Source of the DNA: Corynebacterium kalidii
GTDB taxonomy: Bacteria > Actinomycetota > Actinomycetes > Mycobacteriales > Mycobacteriaceae
DNA: 64,000 nucleotides
Direction of reading: 5' to 3'
Assembly (NCBI RefSeq): GCF_022869005.1
Contig: NZ_JALIEA010000017.1
Coordinates: forward strand, 248,001-312,000
Part shown: in pieces, positions 25,733-34,000 of the stretch
How positions within the stretch are numbered: the stretch's first letter is position 1
Layout: each line of letters begins with the position of its first letter
Made by a program: the position numbers and the translations under genes
Notes under the pieces: generated by a model
What the model saw: the letters and a program-made list of their open reading frames with translations, nothing else
Databases searched by the model: none
Told to the model about the DNA's origin: nothing

Positions 25733-27103
25733 ATGACACCCGAGGAAATGGCGGCCGCGACAGGCGACTCCGCCTGGATGCTGATGTCCGCCGCGCTGGT
25801 GCTGCTGATGACCCCGGCCCTGGCGCTGTTCTACGGCGGCATGTCCCGCCAGAAGTCCGCCCTGAACATGATGATGATGTCCTTCGGCACCCTCGGCCTG
25901 ATCGGCGTGATCTACGTGCTGTGGGGCTGGTCGATGTCCTACGGTTCCCGGACCGTGGCGGGCCTGTTCTCCGACCCCTTCGAACTCTTCGGTCTGAAGG
26001 ACTCCGTCACCACCGCGGACGGAACGTTCGTGGTAGGCGCCGAAGGGTACGCCAATGTCATCGACATCGGGTTCCAGCTGACGTTCGCGGTGATCACCGT
26101 CGCGATCATCTCGGGCTCACTGGCCAACCGCGTGAAGTTCTCCACCTGGATGGTGTTCGCCGGCGTGTGGGTCACCCTGGTCTACTTCCCGATGGCGCAC
26201 ATGGTGTGGGGAGGAGGCCTGTTGTCCGACGGGGAGGACGGCCTGGCCGCGATGATGTTCGGGACCGCCACCGAGGACGGCGAGACGGTCGCCGCGGTCG
26301 CGCCGATCGACTTCGCCGGTGGCACCGTCGTGCACATCAACGCAGGCGTGGCGGCGCTGGTGCTGGCCCTGATTATCGGGCGGTCCCGGACCTTCATGAA
26401 GGAAGGTTCGCGCCCGCACAACCTTCCGCTGGTGATGCTGGGGGCGGCGCTGCTGTGGTTCGGCTGGTTCGGTTTCAACGGCGGGTCCGCCTTCGGGGCG
26501 AACGGTCTGGCCGGGCTGGCGTGGCTCAACACCACCGCCGCGACCTGTGCCGCGATGCTGGGCTGGTTGCTGGTGGAGCGGGTGCGCGACGGCCACACCA
26601 CCTCGCTGGGCGCGGCGTCCGGTGTCGTCGCGGGGCTGGTGTCGGTCACTCCCGCCGCCGGTGACCTGACCCCGGTCACCGCCATCGTCCTGGGTGCGGT
26701 CGGCGGGGCCCTGGCGGCCGTCGGCGTGGGTCTGAAGTACCGGTTCCGGTTCGACGACTCCCTCGACGTCGTCGGTGTCCACCTCGTCGCCGGTATCTGG
26801 GGGACGATGGGCGTCGGGTTGCTGGCCACCAACCGCGGGCTCCTCACCGGCGGCGGGGTCGACGGGGTGAAGCTCTTCATCGTGCAGGTCGTCATCGCCC
26901 TGGTCGCCGTGGTGTTCTGCGCGGTCGTCACCGTCGTCATCGGCCTGGCCCTGAAGTACACCATGGGGTGGAGGATCTCCGGCGACGACGAGCACGCCGG
27001 TATCGACAGCACCCAGCACGCTGAGAGCGCGTACTCCTACACCGACGACAACGACGAGGTGTTCGAGGAGGTCGGTGACTTCAATTCGGCGCAGGACGCC
27101 TGA
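25733..27103 (+). CDS. amtB: Ammonium transporter
   Basis: 456-residue membrane channel with about 11 helices. Family motifs include the N-terminal ALALFYGGMSR, the pore GGTVVHINAGVAALV with the first pore His, FGWFGFNGGSAFG, and the second pore His in VVGVHLVAGIWGTMGVG. The C-terminal regulatory region (RISGDDEHAGID...HAESAY) that normally docks PII is kept. ATG 25733 follows TGAGGAG by 8 nt. The usual downstream partners glnK and glnD are absent; ffh is next after 96 nt. Confidence 0.95.
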   Translation: MTPEEMAAATGDSAWMLMSAALVLLMTPALALFYGGMSRQKSALNMMMMSFGTLGLIGVIYVLWGWSMSYGSRTVAGLFSDPFELFGLKDSVTTADGTFVVGAEGYANVIDIGFQLTFAVITVAIISGSLANRVKFSTWMVFAGVWVTLVYFPMAHMVWGGGLLSDGEDGLAAMMFGTATEDGETVAAVAPIDFAGGTVVHINAGVAALVLALIIGRSRTFMKEGSRPHNLPLVMLGAALLWFGWFGFNGGSAFGANGLAGLAWLNTTAATCAAMLGWLLVERVRDGHTTSLGAASGVVAGLVSVTPAAGDLTPVTAIVLGAVGGALAAVGVGLKYRFRFDDSLDVVGVHLVAGIWGTMGVGLLATNRGLLTGGGVDGVKLFIVQVVIALVAVVFCAVVTVVIGLALKYTMGWRISGDDEHAGIDSTQHAESAYSYTDDNDEVFEEVGDFNSAQDA

Positions 27104-27199
27104 GTCGCCGCGCCGCGCACCGTGTGTGAGTAGGCAGGTCCGGAGACACCGGGTACGGTGGTGGGGTCAGAAGTCATTGCGTAAGGGAGATTTTCCACT

Positions 27200-28816
27200 G
27201 TGTTTGAGTCCTTGTCCGACCGCTTGTCCGGTGCCCTCAAGGGCCTGCGCGGGAAAGGGCGGCTGACTGAAGCGGACATCAACGCCACTGCCCGTGAGAT
27301 CCGGCTCGCCCTGCTCGAGGCCGATGTCTCCCTTCCGGTCGTCCGTGCCTTCATCAAGCGGATCAAGGAACGCGCCAACGGGGTGGTCGTCTCCGAGGCG
27401 CTCAACCCGGCCCAGCAGGTCATCAAGATCGTCAACGAGGAGCTGCAGGGCATCCTCGGCGGCGAGACCCGCCGGCTGAACCTGGCGAAGAACCCGCCGA
27501 CGGTGATCATGCTCGCCGGTCTCCAGGGTGCGGGTAAGACCACGCTGGCCGGCAAGCTCGCCAAGCACCTGGCCAAGCAGGGTCACACCCCGATGCTCGT
27601 CGCCTGTGACCTGCAGCGTCCCGGGGCCGTCCAGCAGCTGCAGATCGTCGGCGAACGGGCCGAGGTGCCGACGTTCGCCCCGGACCCGGGCACGTCGCTG
27701 GACTCGCTGGACCACGAGATGGGCACCAGCCACGGTGACCCCGTCGCCGTGGCCCAGGCCGGTATCGAGGAGGCCGGACGCACCCGGCACGACGTGGTCA
27801 TCATCGACACCGCCGGCCGGCTGGGCATCGACGAGACCCTCATGACGCAGGCGCGGAATATCCGCGACGCCGTCAACCCGGATGAAGTGCTGTTCGTCAT
27901 CGACTCGATGATCGGCCAGGACGCCGTGACCACCGCCGAGGCGTTCCGTGACGGCGTGGACTTCACCGGCGTGGTGCTCACCAAGCTCGACGGCGACGCC
28001 CGCGGTGGTGCGGCCTTGTCGATCCGTGAGGTCACCGGTAAGCCCATCTTGTTCGCCTCCACCGGCGAGAAGCTCGACGACTTCGACGTCTTCCACCCGG
28101 ACCGGATGGCCAACCGCATCCTCGGCATGGGTGACGTGCTCAGCCTCATCGAGCAGGCCGAGCAGGTCATGGACCAGAAGAAGGCGGAGGATTCCGCGGC
28201 CAGGATGGCCTCCGGGGAGCTCACGCTGGAGGACTTCCTGGACCAGATGCTGATGATCCGCCGGATGGGGCCGTTGGGCAATGTGCTCAAGATGCTGCCC
28301 GGCGGCAAGCAGATGAACGACATGGCCGACATGGTCGACGAGAAGCAGCTCGACCGGATCCAGGCGATCATCAGGGGCATGACCCCGCAGGAGCGGGCGA
28401 ACCCGAATATCCTCAACGCCTCGCGCCGCAAACGCATCGCCGCCGGTTCCGGCGTCACCGTCGCCGACATCAACCAGCTCGTCAGCAGGTTCCACGAGGC
28501 GAAGAAGATGATGGGCAAGATGGCCGGCCAGTTCGGTATGGGCGGAGGCATGGGCCGTTCGGCGACGAAGAAGAAGCCGAAGGGCCGCAAGGGCAAGAAC
28601 GGCAAGCGCAAGCCCGTGAAGAAGGGGCCGACGCAGCCGAAGGGGCCCCAGGGTATGCCGGGGATGCCCGGTATGCCGGGAATGGGCGGGATGCCCGGCA
28701 TGCCCGGCGGTGGCGGAATGCCGTCCATGGCGGACCTGAAGAAGATGCAGCAGCAGATGCCCGAAGGGTTCGAGAACATCGACATGGGCAACCTGGACTT
28801 CGGGAAGGGCCGCTGA
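27200..28816 (+). CDS. ffh: Signal recognition particle protein Ffh
   Basis: 538-residue SRP54 GTPase. N domain (FESLSDRLSGALKGLRGKG), G domain with GLQGAGKTTLAGKLAKHL, CDLQRPGAVQQL, DTAGRLGIDE and LTKLDGDARGGAAL, and a methionine-rich M domain with IRRMGPLGNVLKMLPG. The tail is Lys-rich followed by Gly-Met-Pro repeats (28640-28720). GTG 27200 follows AAGGGAGA by 9 nt. A small hairpin (CCTGCG 28824 / CGCAGG 28835) lies after the stop. Confidence 0.97.
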   Translation: MFESLSDRLSGALKGLRGKGRLTEADINATAREIRLALLEADVSLPVVRAFIKRIKERANGVVVSEALNPAQQVIKIVNEELQGILGGETRRLNLAKNPPTVIMLAGLQGAGKTTLAGKLAKHLAKQGHTPMLVACDLQRPGAVQQLQIVGERAEVPTFAPDPGTSLDSLDHEMGTSHGDPVAVAQAGIEEAGRTRHDVVIIDTAGRLGIDETLMTQARNIRDAVNPDEVLFVIDSMIGQDAVTTAEAFRDGVDFTGVVLTKLDGDARGGAALSIREVTGKPILFASTGEKLDDFDVFHPDRMANRILGMGDVLSLIEQAEQVMDQKKAEDSAARMASGELTLEDFLDQMLMIRRMGPLGNVLKMLPGGKQMNDMADMVDEKQLDRIQAIIRGMTPQERANPNILNASRRKRIAAGSGVTVADINQLVSRFHEAKKMMGKMAGQFGMGGGMGRSATKKKPKGRKGKNGKRKPVKKGPTQPKGPQGMPGMPGMPGMGGMPGMPGGGGMPSMADLKKMQQQMPEGFENIDMGNLDFGKGR

Positions 28817-28952
28817 CCGGTCGCCTGCGGACTACGCAGGATTTGGCCGGGTGACCTGCTTCCCTGTAGTGTCGAACGGTCTGCGTAACACCGATCACGA
28901 CCACGGTCGTCCGGTGGTCACGCGCAGGGTAAATCCAAGGGTTGAACCGGCC

Positions 28953-28964
28953 TGCACCTGCAGG
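28953..28964. repeat. Perfect 12-bp palindrome upstream of rpsP
   Basis: CACCTGCAGGTG lies in the presumed rpsP leader, 43 nt before the start codon. A TAGTGT box at 28867-28872 is a possible promoter. No function is assigned. Confidence 0.6.
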
Positions 28965-29007
28965 TGTCCGTACTGCCCGGTGACCGTCAACAGGAAAGAG
29001 GACCATC

Positions 29008-29484
29008 ATGGCCGTCAAGATCAAGCTCCAGCGTCTCGGTAAGATCCGCACCCCGCACTACCGCGTGGTCGTGGCCGACGCCCGCACCCGCCGCTCCGGC
29101 AAGGTGATCGAGAACATCGGCATCTACGAGCCCAAGGCCGAGCCGTCCGTCATCAAGATCGACTCCGACCGCGCACGCCACTGGCTGAGCGTCGGCGCAC
29201 AGCCGACCGAGCCGGTCCTCGCCCTGCTGAAGGTCACCGGTGACTGGCAGGCACACAAGGGCCTCCCGGGCGCCGAGGGCACCCTGAAGCCGCAGCCGGA
29301 GAAGACCTCCAAGCTGGATCTCTTCAACGCCGCCCTGGCTGAGGCCGCCGACGCCCCGACCGCCGAGGCCATCACCGAGAAGAAGCGGAAGGCCAAGGAA
29401 GAGGCCGAGGCCAAGGCTGCTGCAGAGGCCGAGGCTGCCGAGAAGGCAGAAGAGAAGGCCGAGGAGGCTGCTGAGGCGGAGTAG
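29008..29484 (+). CDS. rpsP: 30S ribosomal protein S16
   Basis: 158 residues. The core [20 protein letters not shown] and [16 protein letters not shown] is S16. From about residue 110 there is an Ala-Glu-Lys-rich tail ([20 protein letters not shown]) absent from the roughly 82-residue E. coli protein but common in Mycobacteriales. ATG 29008 is preceded by AGGAAAGAGG. A terminator follows; the usual partners rimM-trmD-rplS are displaced by gdhA. Confidence 0.97.
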   Translation: MAVKIKLQRLGKIRTPHYRVVVADARTRRSGKVIENIGIYEPKAEPSVIKIDSDRARHWLSVGAQPTEPVLALLKVTGDWQAHKGLPGAEGTLKPQPEKTSKLDLFNAALAEAADAPTAEAITEKKRKAKEEAEAKAAAEAEAAEKAEEKAEEAAEAE

Positions 29485-29543
29485 ATCCGCCGAAGGACCA
29501 CCTGAGTCCCGGACCGTCGAGGCCGGGACGCCGGCACCTTCCG

Positions 29544-29585
29544 ACACCGCCCCCACCGTCGCTGACGGTGGGGGCGGTGTTCTCG
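29544..29585 (+). terminator. Hairpin terminator after rpsP
   Basis: A 17-bp perfect stem (29544-29560 with 29564-29580) and a GCT loop, followed by a short T-containing tail. The weak T-run makes its efficiency uncertain. Confidence 0.8.
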
Positions 29586-29687
29586 TGTCCGGGGGCCGAC
29601 GACGGGATGGTGATGAAGACATGTGTTCAAGGGGGTGCCCGGGGGTGGTCGCGGGCCCCCGCGGCCGGCGTCCTCAGATTTCGCAAG

Positions 29688-29727
29688 TGTTTCGGCGGCA
29701 TTTCCTGTGCAGGATGTCCCCGAAACA
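29688..29727. promoter_or_regulatory. Palindrome upstream of gdhA, possible operator
   Basis: TGTTTCGG (29688-29695) and CCGAAACA (29720-29727) are exact inverted repeats, and CAT..CCTG / CAGGATG pair inside them. It lies about 47-86 bp before the -35 hexamer. It does not resemble an AmtR site. Confidence 0.5.
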
Positions 29728-29773
29728 AAGCAGGTCAGGCACTGTGGCGTGGGTCACGGAAGCGACGAACGTG

Positions 29774-31182
<1,409 letters not shown>

Positions 31183-31201
31183 GAACCGGTGGACCGTGCG
31201 G

Positions 31202-31207
31202 TATCCT
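31202..31207 (+). promoter_or_regulatory. -10 box TATCCT of leaderless rimM
   Basis: TATCCT is followed by 7 nt and ATG 31215. Confidence 0.65.
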
Positions 31208-31214
31208 GACCTCC

Positions 31215-31808
31215 ATGTCAGGTACTGAACAACTCCAGATCGGCAGGGTCGTCAAGCCGCACGGTGTGCGGGGGGAGCTGGTGGTCGAACCGACCACCGA
31301 CGACCCGGAAGGACGGTTCGCCGTGGGCACCGTCCTGACCGGTAGGCAGCGGGGGAAGGAACGTACCCTCACGGTGACGGCGACGCGCCCGCACCAGGGT
31401 CGGCTGCTGGTCACCGTGGCGGAGGTGTCCGACCGTACCGAGGCCGACACGCTGCGGGGGCTGCGCTTCTTCGGCGACCCGGTCATCGACCCGGACGAGG
31501 AGGCCTACTACGACCACCAGCTGGAGGGGCTCCGGGTCCTGGACTGCGGGCAGGTCGACGAGGAGACCGCCAACGCCCGCGCGTACGAGGGGGAGAGCCC
31601 CGAACCGGTCGATATCGGCGTGGTCAGCGGTGTGACCCACGGGCCTGCGGGAACGCTGCTCGAGGTCGCCGTCGACGCTGATGCGCCACTGGCGACCGCG
31701 GGGTCGACGGTGCTCGTACCGTTCCGCCGTGCCATCGTGCCCATCGTCGACCTGGACAACGGCGCGCTGGTGCTGACCCCGCCCGAGGGGCTTCTGGAGC
31801 TCGGGTAG
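31215..31808 (+). CDS. rimM: 16S rRNA processing protein RimM
   Basis: 197-residue ribosome maturation factor that assists 30S head assembly with S19. The N-terminal RimM domain has IGRVVKPHGVRGELVVEP; the C-terminal PRC-barrel contains AYYDHQLEGLRVLD and VLVPFRRAIVPIVDLDNG. About 20 residues are inserted after GQVDEETAN. The stop TAG (31806-31808) is also the start of the trmD -10 box. Confidence 0.94.
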   Translation: MSGTEQLQIGRVVKPHGVRGELVVEPTTDDPEGRFAVGTVLTGRQRGKERTLTVTATRPHQGRLLVTVAEVSDRTEADTLRGLRFFGDPVIDPDEEAYYDHQLEGLRVLDCGQVDEETANARAYEGESPEPVDIGVVSGVTHGPAGTLLEVAVDADAPLATAGSTVLVPFRRAIVPIVDLDNGALVLTPPEGLLELG

Positions 31809-31811
31809 GAT
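31806..31811 (+). promoter_or_regulatory. -10 box TAGGAT of leaderless trmD, overlapping the rimM stop codon
   Basis: The TAG stop of rimM is the first half of TAGGAT; 8 nt later is ATG 31820. Confidence 0.65.
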
Positions 31812-31819
31812 CGTCCATC

Positions 31820-32659
31820 ATGCGGTTGGACGTCATCACCATCTTCCCTGAGTACCTGGACCCCCTGCGACACGCTCTGCTCGGCAGGGCGATCGAGCGG
31901 GGGATCCTCGATGTCGCCGTCCACGATCTGCGGTCGTGGACGCATGACGTGCACAAAGCCGTGGACGACACCCCCTACGGGGGAGGCCCCGGCATGGTCA
32001 TGAAGCCGACGGTGTGGGGCCCCGCCCTCGACGACGTCGCCGCGCTCACCGGCCCCGCGGCGGACGGCCTCCGGCTCGACAGCGCCCATCCGCACGTCGC
32101 CGCCGACGACGTGCCGGAGCCGGACGCTCCGGGCGGACGGGACGACCGTCCTGTCCTGGTGGTGCCGACCCCGGCCGGACGGCCCTTCACCCAGGCGACC
32201 GCCGAGCGGTGGGCCACGGAGGAGCGTCTGGTGTTCGCCTGCGGTCGGTACGAGGGGATCGACCAGCGGGTCTTCGAGGACGCCGGGGAGCGTTACCGCG
32301 TCGAGGAGGTCTCCCTCGGCGACTACGTGCTCATCGGTGGCGAGGTCGCGGTGCTGGTGATGGCGGAGGCGGTGGTGCGGCTCATCCCCGGTGTCCTGGG
32401 TAACCGCCGCAGCCACGAGGAGGACTCCTTCCAAGACGGACTGCTCGAGGGGCCCAGCTACACCAAACCACGGGTCTGGCGGGACCGTGAGGTCCCCGCG
32501 GTGCTGTTGTCGGGCGACCACGCGAAAGTCGACCGGTGGCGCCGCGACCAGGCGTTGTTGAGGACCGCCGCCGTGCGCCCGGAGCTGGTCGAGGCGTTGG
32601 AGCACGACGGGCGCCTCGACGGGCACGACCGCAGCGTCCTGGAGGGCACCGCGGAGTAG
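31820..32659 (+). CDS. trmD: tRNA (guanine37-N1)-methyltransferase
   Basis: 279-residue SPOUT methyltransferase that prevents +1 frameshifting. Signature parts: MRLDVITIFPEYLDPL, TPYGGGPGMVMKP, CGRYEGIDQRV and SLGDYVLIGGE, with PGVLGN and the C-terminal TKPRVWR. An extra Ala/Asp/Pro-rich loop lies near residues 80-112. It is leaderless and follows rimM by 11 nt. Confidence 0.96.
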   Translation: MRLDVITIFPEYLDPLRHALLGRAIERGILDVAVHDLRSWTHDVHKAVDDTPYGGGPGMVMKPTVWGPALDDVAALTGPAADGLRLDSAHPHVAADDVPEPDAPGGRDDRPVLVVPTPAGRPFTQATAERWATEERLVFACGRYEGIDQRVFEDAGERYRVEEVSLGDYVLIGGEVAVLVMAEAVVRLIPGVLGNRRSHEEDSFQDGLLEGPSYTKPRVWRDREVPAVLLSGDHAKVDRWRRDQALLRTAAVRPELVEALEHDGRLDGHDRSVLEGTAE

Positions 32660-32800
32660 CTGCGGGGCCGGGGGAGCGGCACGTGTCCCCAGGGGTGGGG
32701 TTGTCCACAGTCTCCCGGTACTTCGCCACGACGTGGTGCAGGGGAAGCCGGGACCGCGGCTAGTGTCGGCTGCGAGGGTCGGCGACGACGCCGGCCACGG

Positions 32801-32821
32801 GACACCAGACACCAGACACCA
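32801..32821 (+). repeat. Three 7-nt tandem repeats (GACACCA)
   Basis: GACACCA occurs three times in a row immediately before the GGGGGAG ribosome-binding site of the next gene. Confidence 0.85.
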
Positions 32822-32835
32822 GGGGGAGTTTGATC

Positions 32836-33585
32836 ATGCCAGTCACGGAACCGGTGAACAGTCCGTCGGTCGAGGAACTTACGGTCTATCCGTTCAACCG
32901 GATGGAACTGAGGATGGCCCAGAGCGGGCTGCGGGGGCGCTCGGCGGCCGAGCGGGCGGCGATATCGGAGATGGTGCGCACCCGCGGGGCCGCCTACGCC
33001 ACACGCTTCCGTCACGCTGCGGAGCTGTCGTGGAGAATGCCGGAGATGTACTGGTCGGCGTTGGACGACGGACGGATGACGTTGGAGCACATGGACGCCA
33101 TCTGGCGTCGGATGGACCGGCATGCCGGCCTGCAGGCCGCGATCGCGGACCGGGAGGCCGAGCTGCAGCGCCAACGCGACCTCGCCGGTGGGGACGAGGA
33201 CGGCGACGGTAAGAGGTACGGCGACGGGGACGCGGCCACGTTCGGTGGTTTCCGGAGGGTGGACGACCAGGGCGACCAGGACGCCCCGGTGCCCTGGGAC
33301 GTCGACGACGCCCCGTGGCGGGCGCGGTTCCCCGACGTGGAGAGCGACTACTGCCCGTCGGCGGACCGCGCGGTGGAGCGCGCGGTGACGGACTGGCTGA
33401 TGGCGTGCCCGCACCGGCTGATCACCACGTCGGGTGCAGGCTCCCTGATCCCCCGTTCCACGGTGACCATCCACCGGTTGCGCGACATCGTCGACACGGC
33501 CGTGGACGAGGACCTGGCGTACCAGGAGGCCTATGCGCAGCAGAGGCGCACCGTCGGTGTGGAGGCCCCGGTGGATGAGTTCTGA
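32836..33585 (+). CDS. Hypothetical protein, possibly a DUF222-like remnant
   Basis: 249-residue charged cytoplasmic protein with no certain family. The block RFRHAAELSWRMPEMYWSAL followed by DDGRMTLEHMDAIWRRM resembles the helical DUF222 part of 13E12-type HNH endonucleases, and ACPHRLITTSGAGS could fit its later part, but no HNH motif is present and the protein is about half that family's length. An Asp/Gly-rich spacer occupies about residues 115-155. ATG 32836 follows GGGGGAG by 7 nt; TAGTGT at 32761 may be its -10 box. Confidence 0.6.
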   Translation: MPVTEPVNSPSVEELTVYPFNRMELRMAQSGLRGRSAAERAAISEMVRTRGAAYATRFRHAAELSWRMPEMYWSALDDGRMTLEHMDAIWRRMDRHAGLQAAIADREAELQRQRDLAGGDEDGDGKRYGDGDAATFGGFRRVDDQGDQDAPVPWDVDDAPWRARFPDVESDYCPSADRAVERAVTDWLMACPHRLITTSGAGSLIPRSTVTIHRLRDIVDTAVDEDLAYQEAYAQQRRTVGVEAPVDEF

Positions 33586-33609
33586 CCGCCCACGGGGCCG
33601 GGGCAGGGG

Positions 33610-33615
33610 TACCCT
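33610..33615 (+). promoter_or_regulatory. -10 box TACCCT of leaderless small gene
   Basis: TACCCT, then 7 nt, then ATG 33623. Confidence 0.6.
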
Positions 33616-33622
33616 GGCTGCC

Positions 33623-34000
33623 ATGACACCCCACAGCGCGTCCGTACCGACGGCGACCGACATGAACGTGCTGGTACGTCCGGACCGGCGCGACGCACTG
33701 CTCGACGCCGTCGACGCGGCGTTGACGGGCCTGGGCGCCACCGGTGTCGAGGTCGAGCTCCGGAGCGTCGAGTCGGCCTGCGAACCGGACAACATGCTCG
33801 TGGCCGACTACCTGCAGCGGTTCGACACACCGCCGGTCGGCGAACAGGTCCACCGGTTGACGGTCACCGCGCACTGGCCGGGGGCTGCCCCGGCCACCGC
33901 GGATGTCACCCGGGCGGTCGCCGGGTGCCTGCCTTCCGCCCCCGACGGGTCGCCCGGGCTCTGGTTCGGGCAGACGACCACGCTACGATCGTCGGAATGA
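33623..34000 (+). CDS. Hypothetical protein upstream of tex
   Basis: 125-residue soluble protein I do not recognise. It has an N-terminal MNVLVRPDRRDALLDAVDAAL helix and an acidic middle (EVELRSVESACEPDNMLVADYL). It has its own -10 box, starts leaderlessly, and its stop overlaps the tex start codon (ATGA), so both initiation and coupling may matter for tex. The tex -10 box lies within its last codons. Confidence 0.65.
   Translation: MTPHSASVPTATDMNVLVRPDRRDALLDAVDAALTGLGATGVEVELRSVESACEPDNMLVADYLQRFDTPPVGEQVHRLTVTAHWPGAAPATADVTRAVAGCLPSAPDGSPGLWFGQTTTLRSSE
33984..33989 (+). promoter_or_regulatory. -10 box TACGAT of leaderless tex
   Basis: TACGAT lies inside the end of the preceding gene, 7 nt before ATG 33997. 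Confidence 0.6.

Noticed and set aside
32702..32710. DnaA box-like TTGTCCACA (also on the reverse strand near 44275-44284, and looser forms near 39064-39090)
   Set aside because: Single scattered matches without clustering, AT-rich unwinding region or dnaA/dnaN neighbours do not support an origin.
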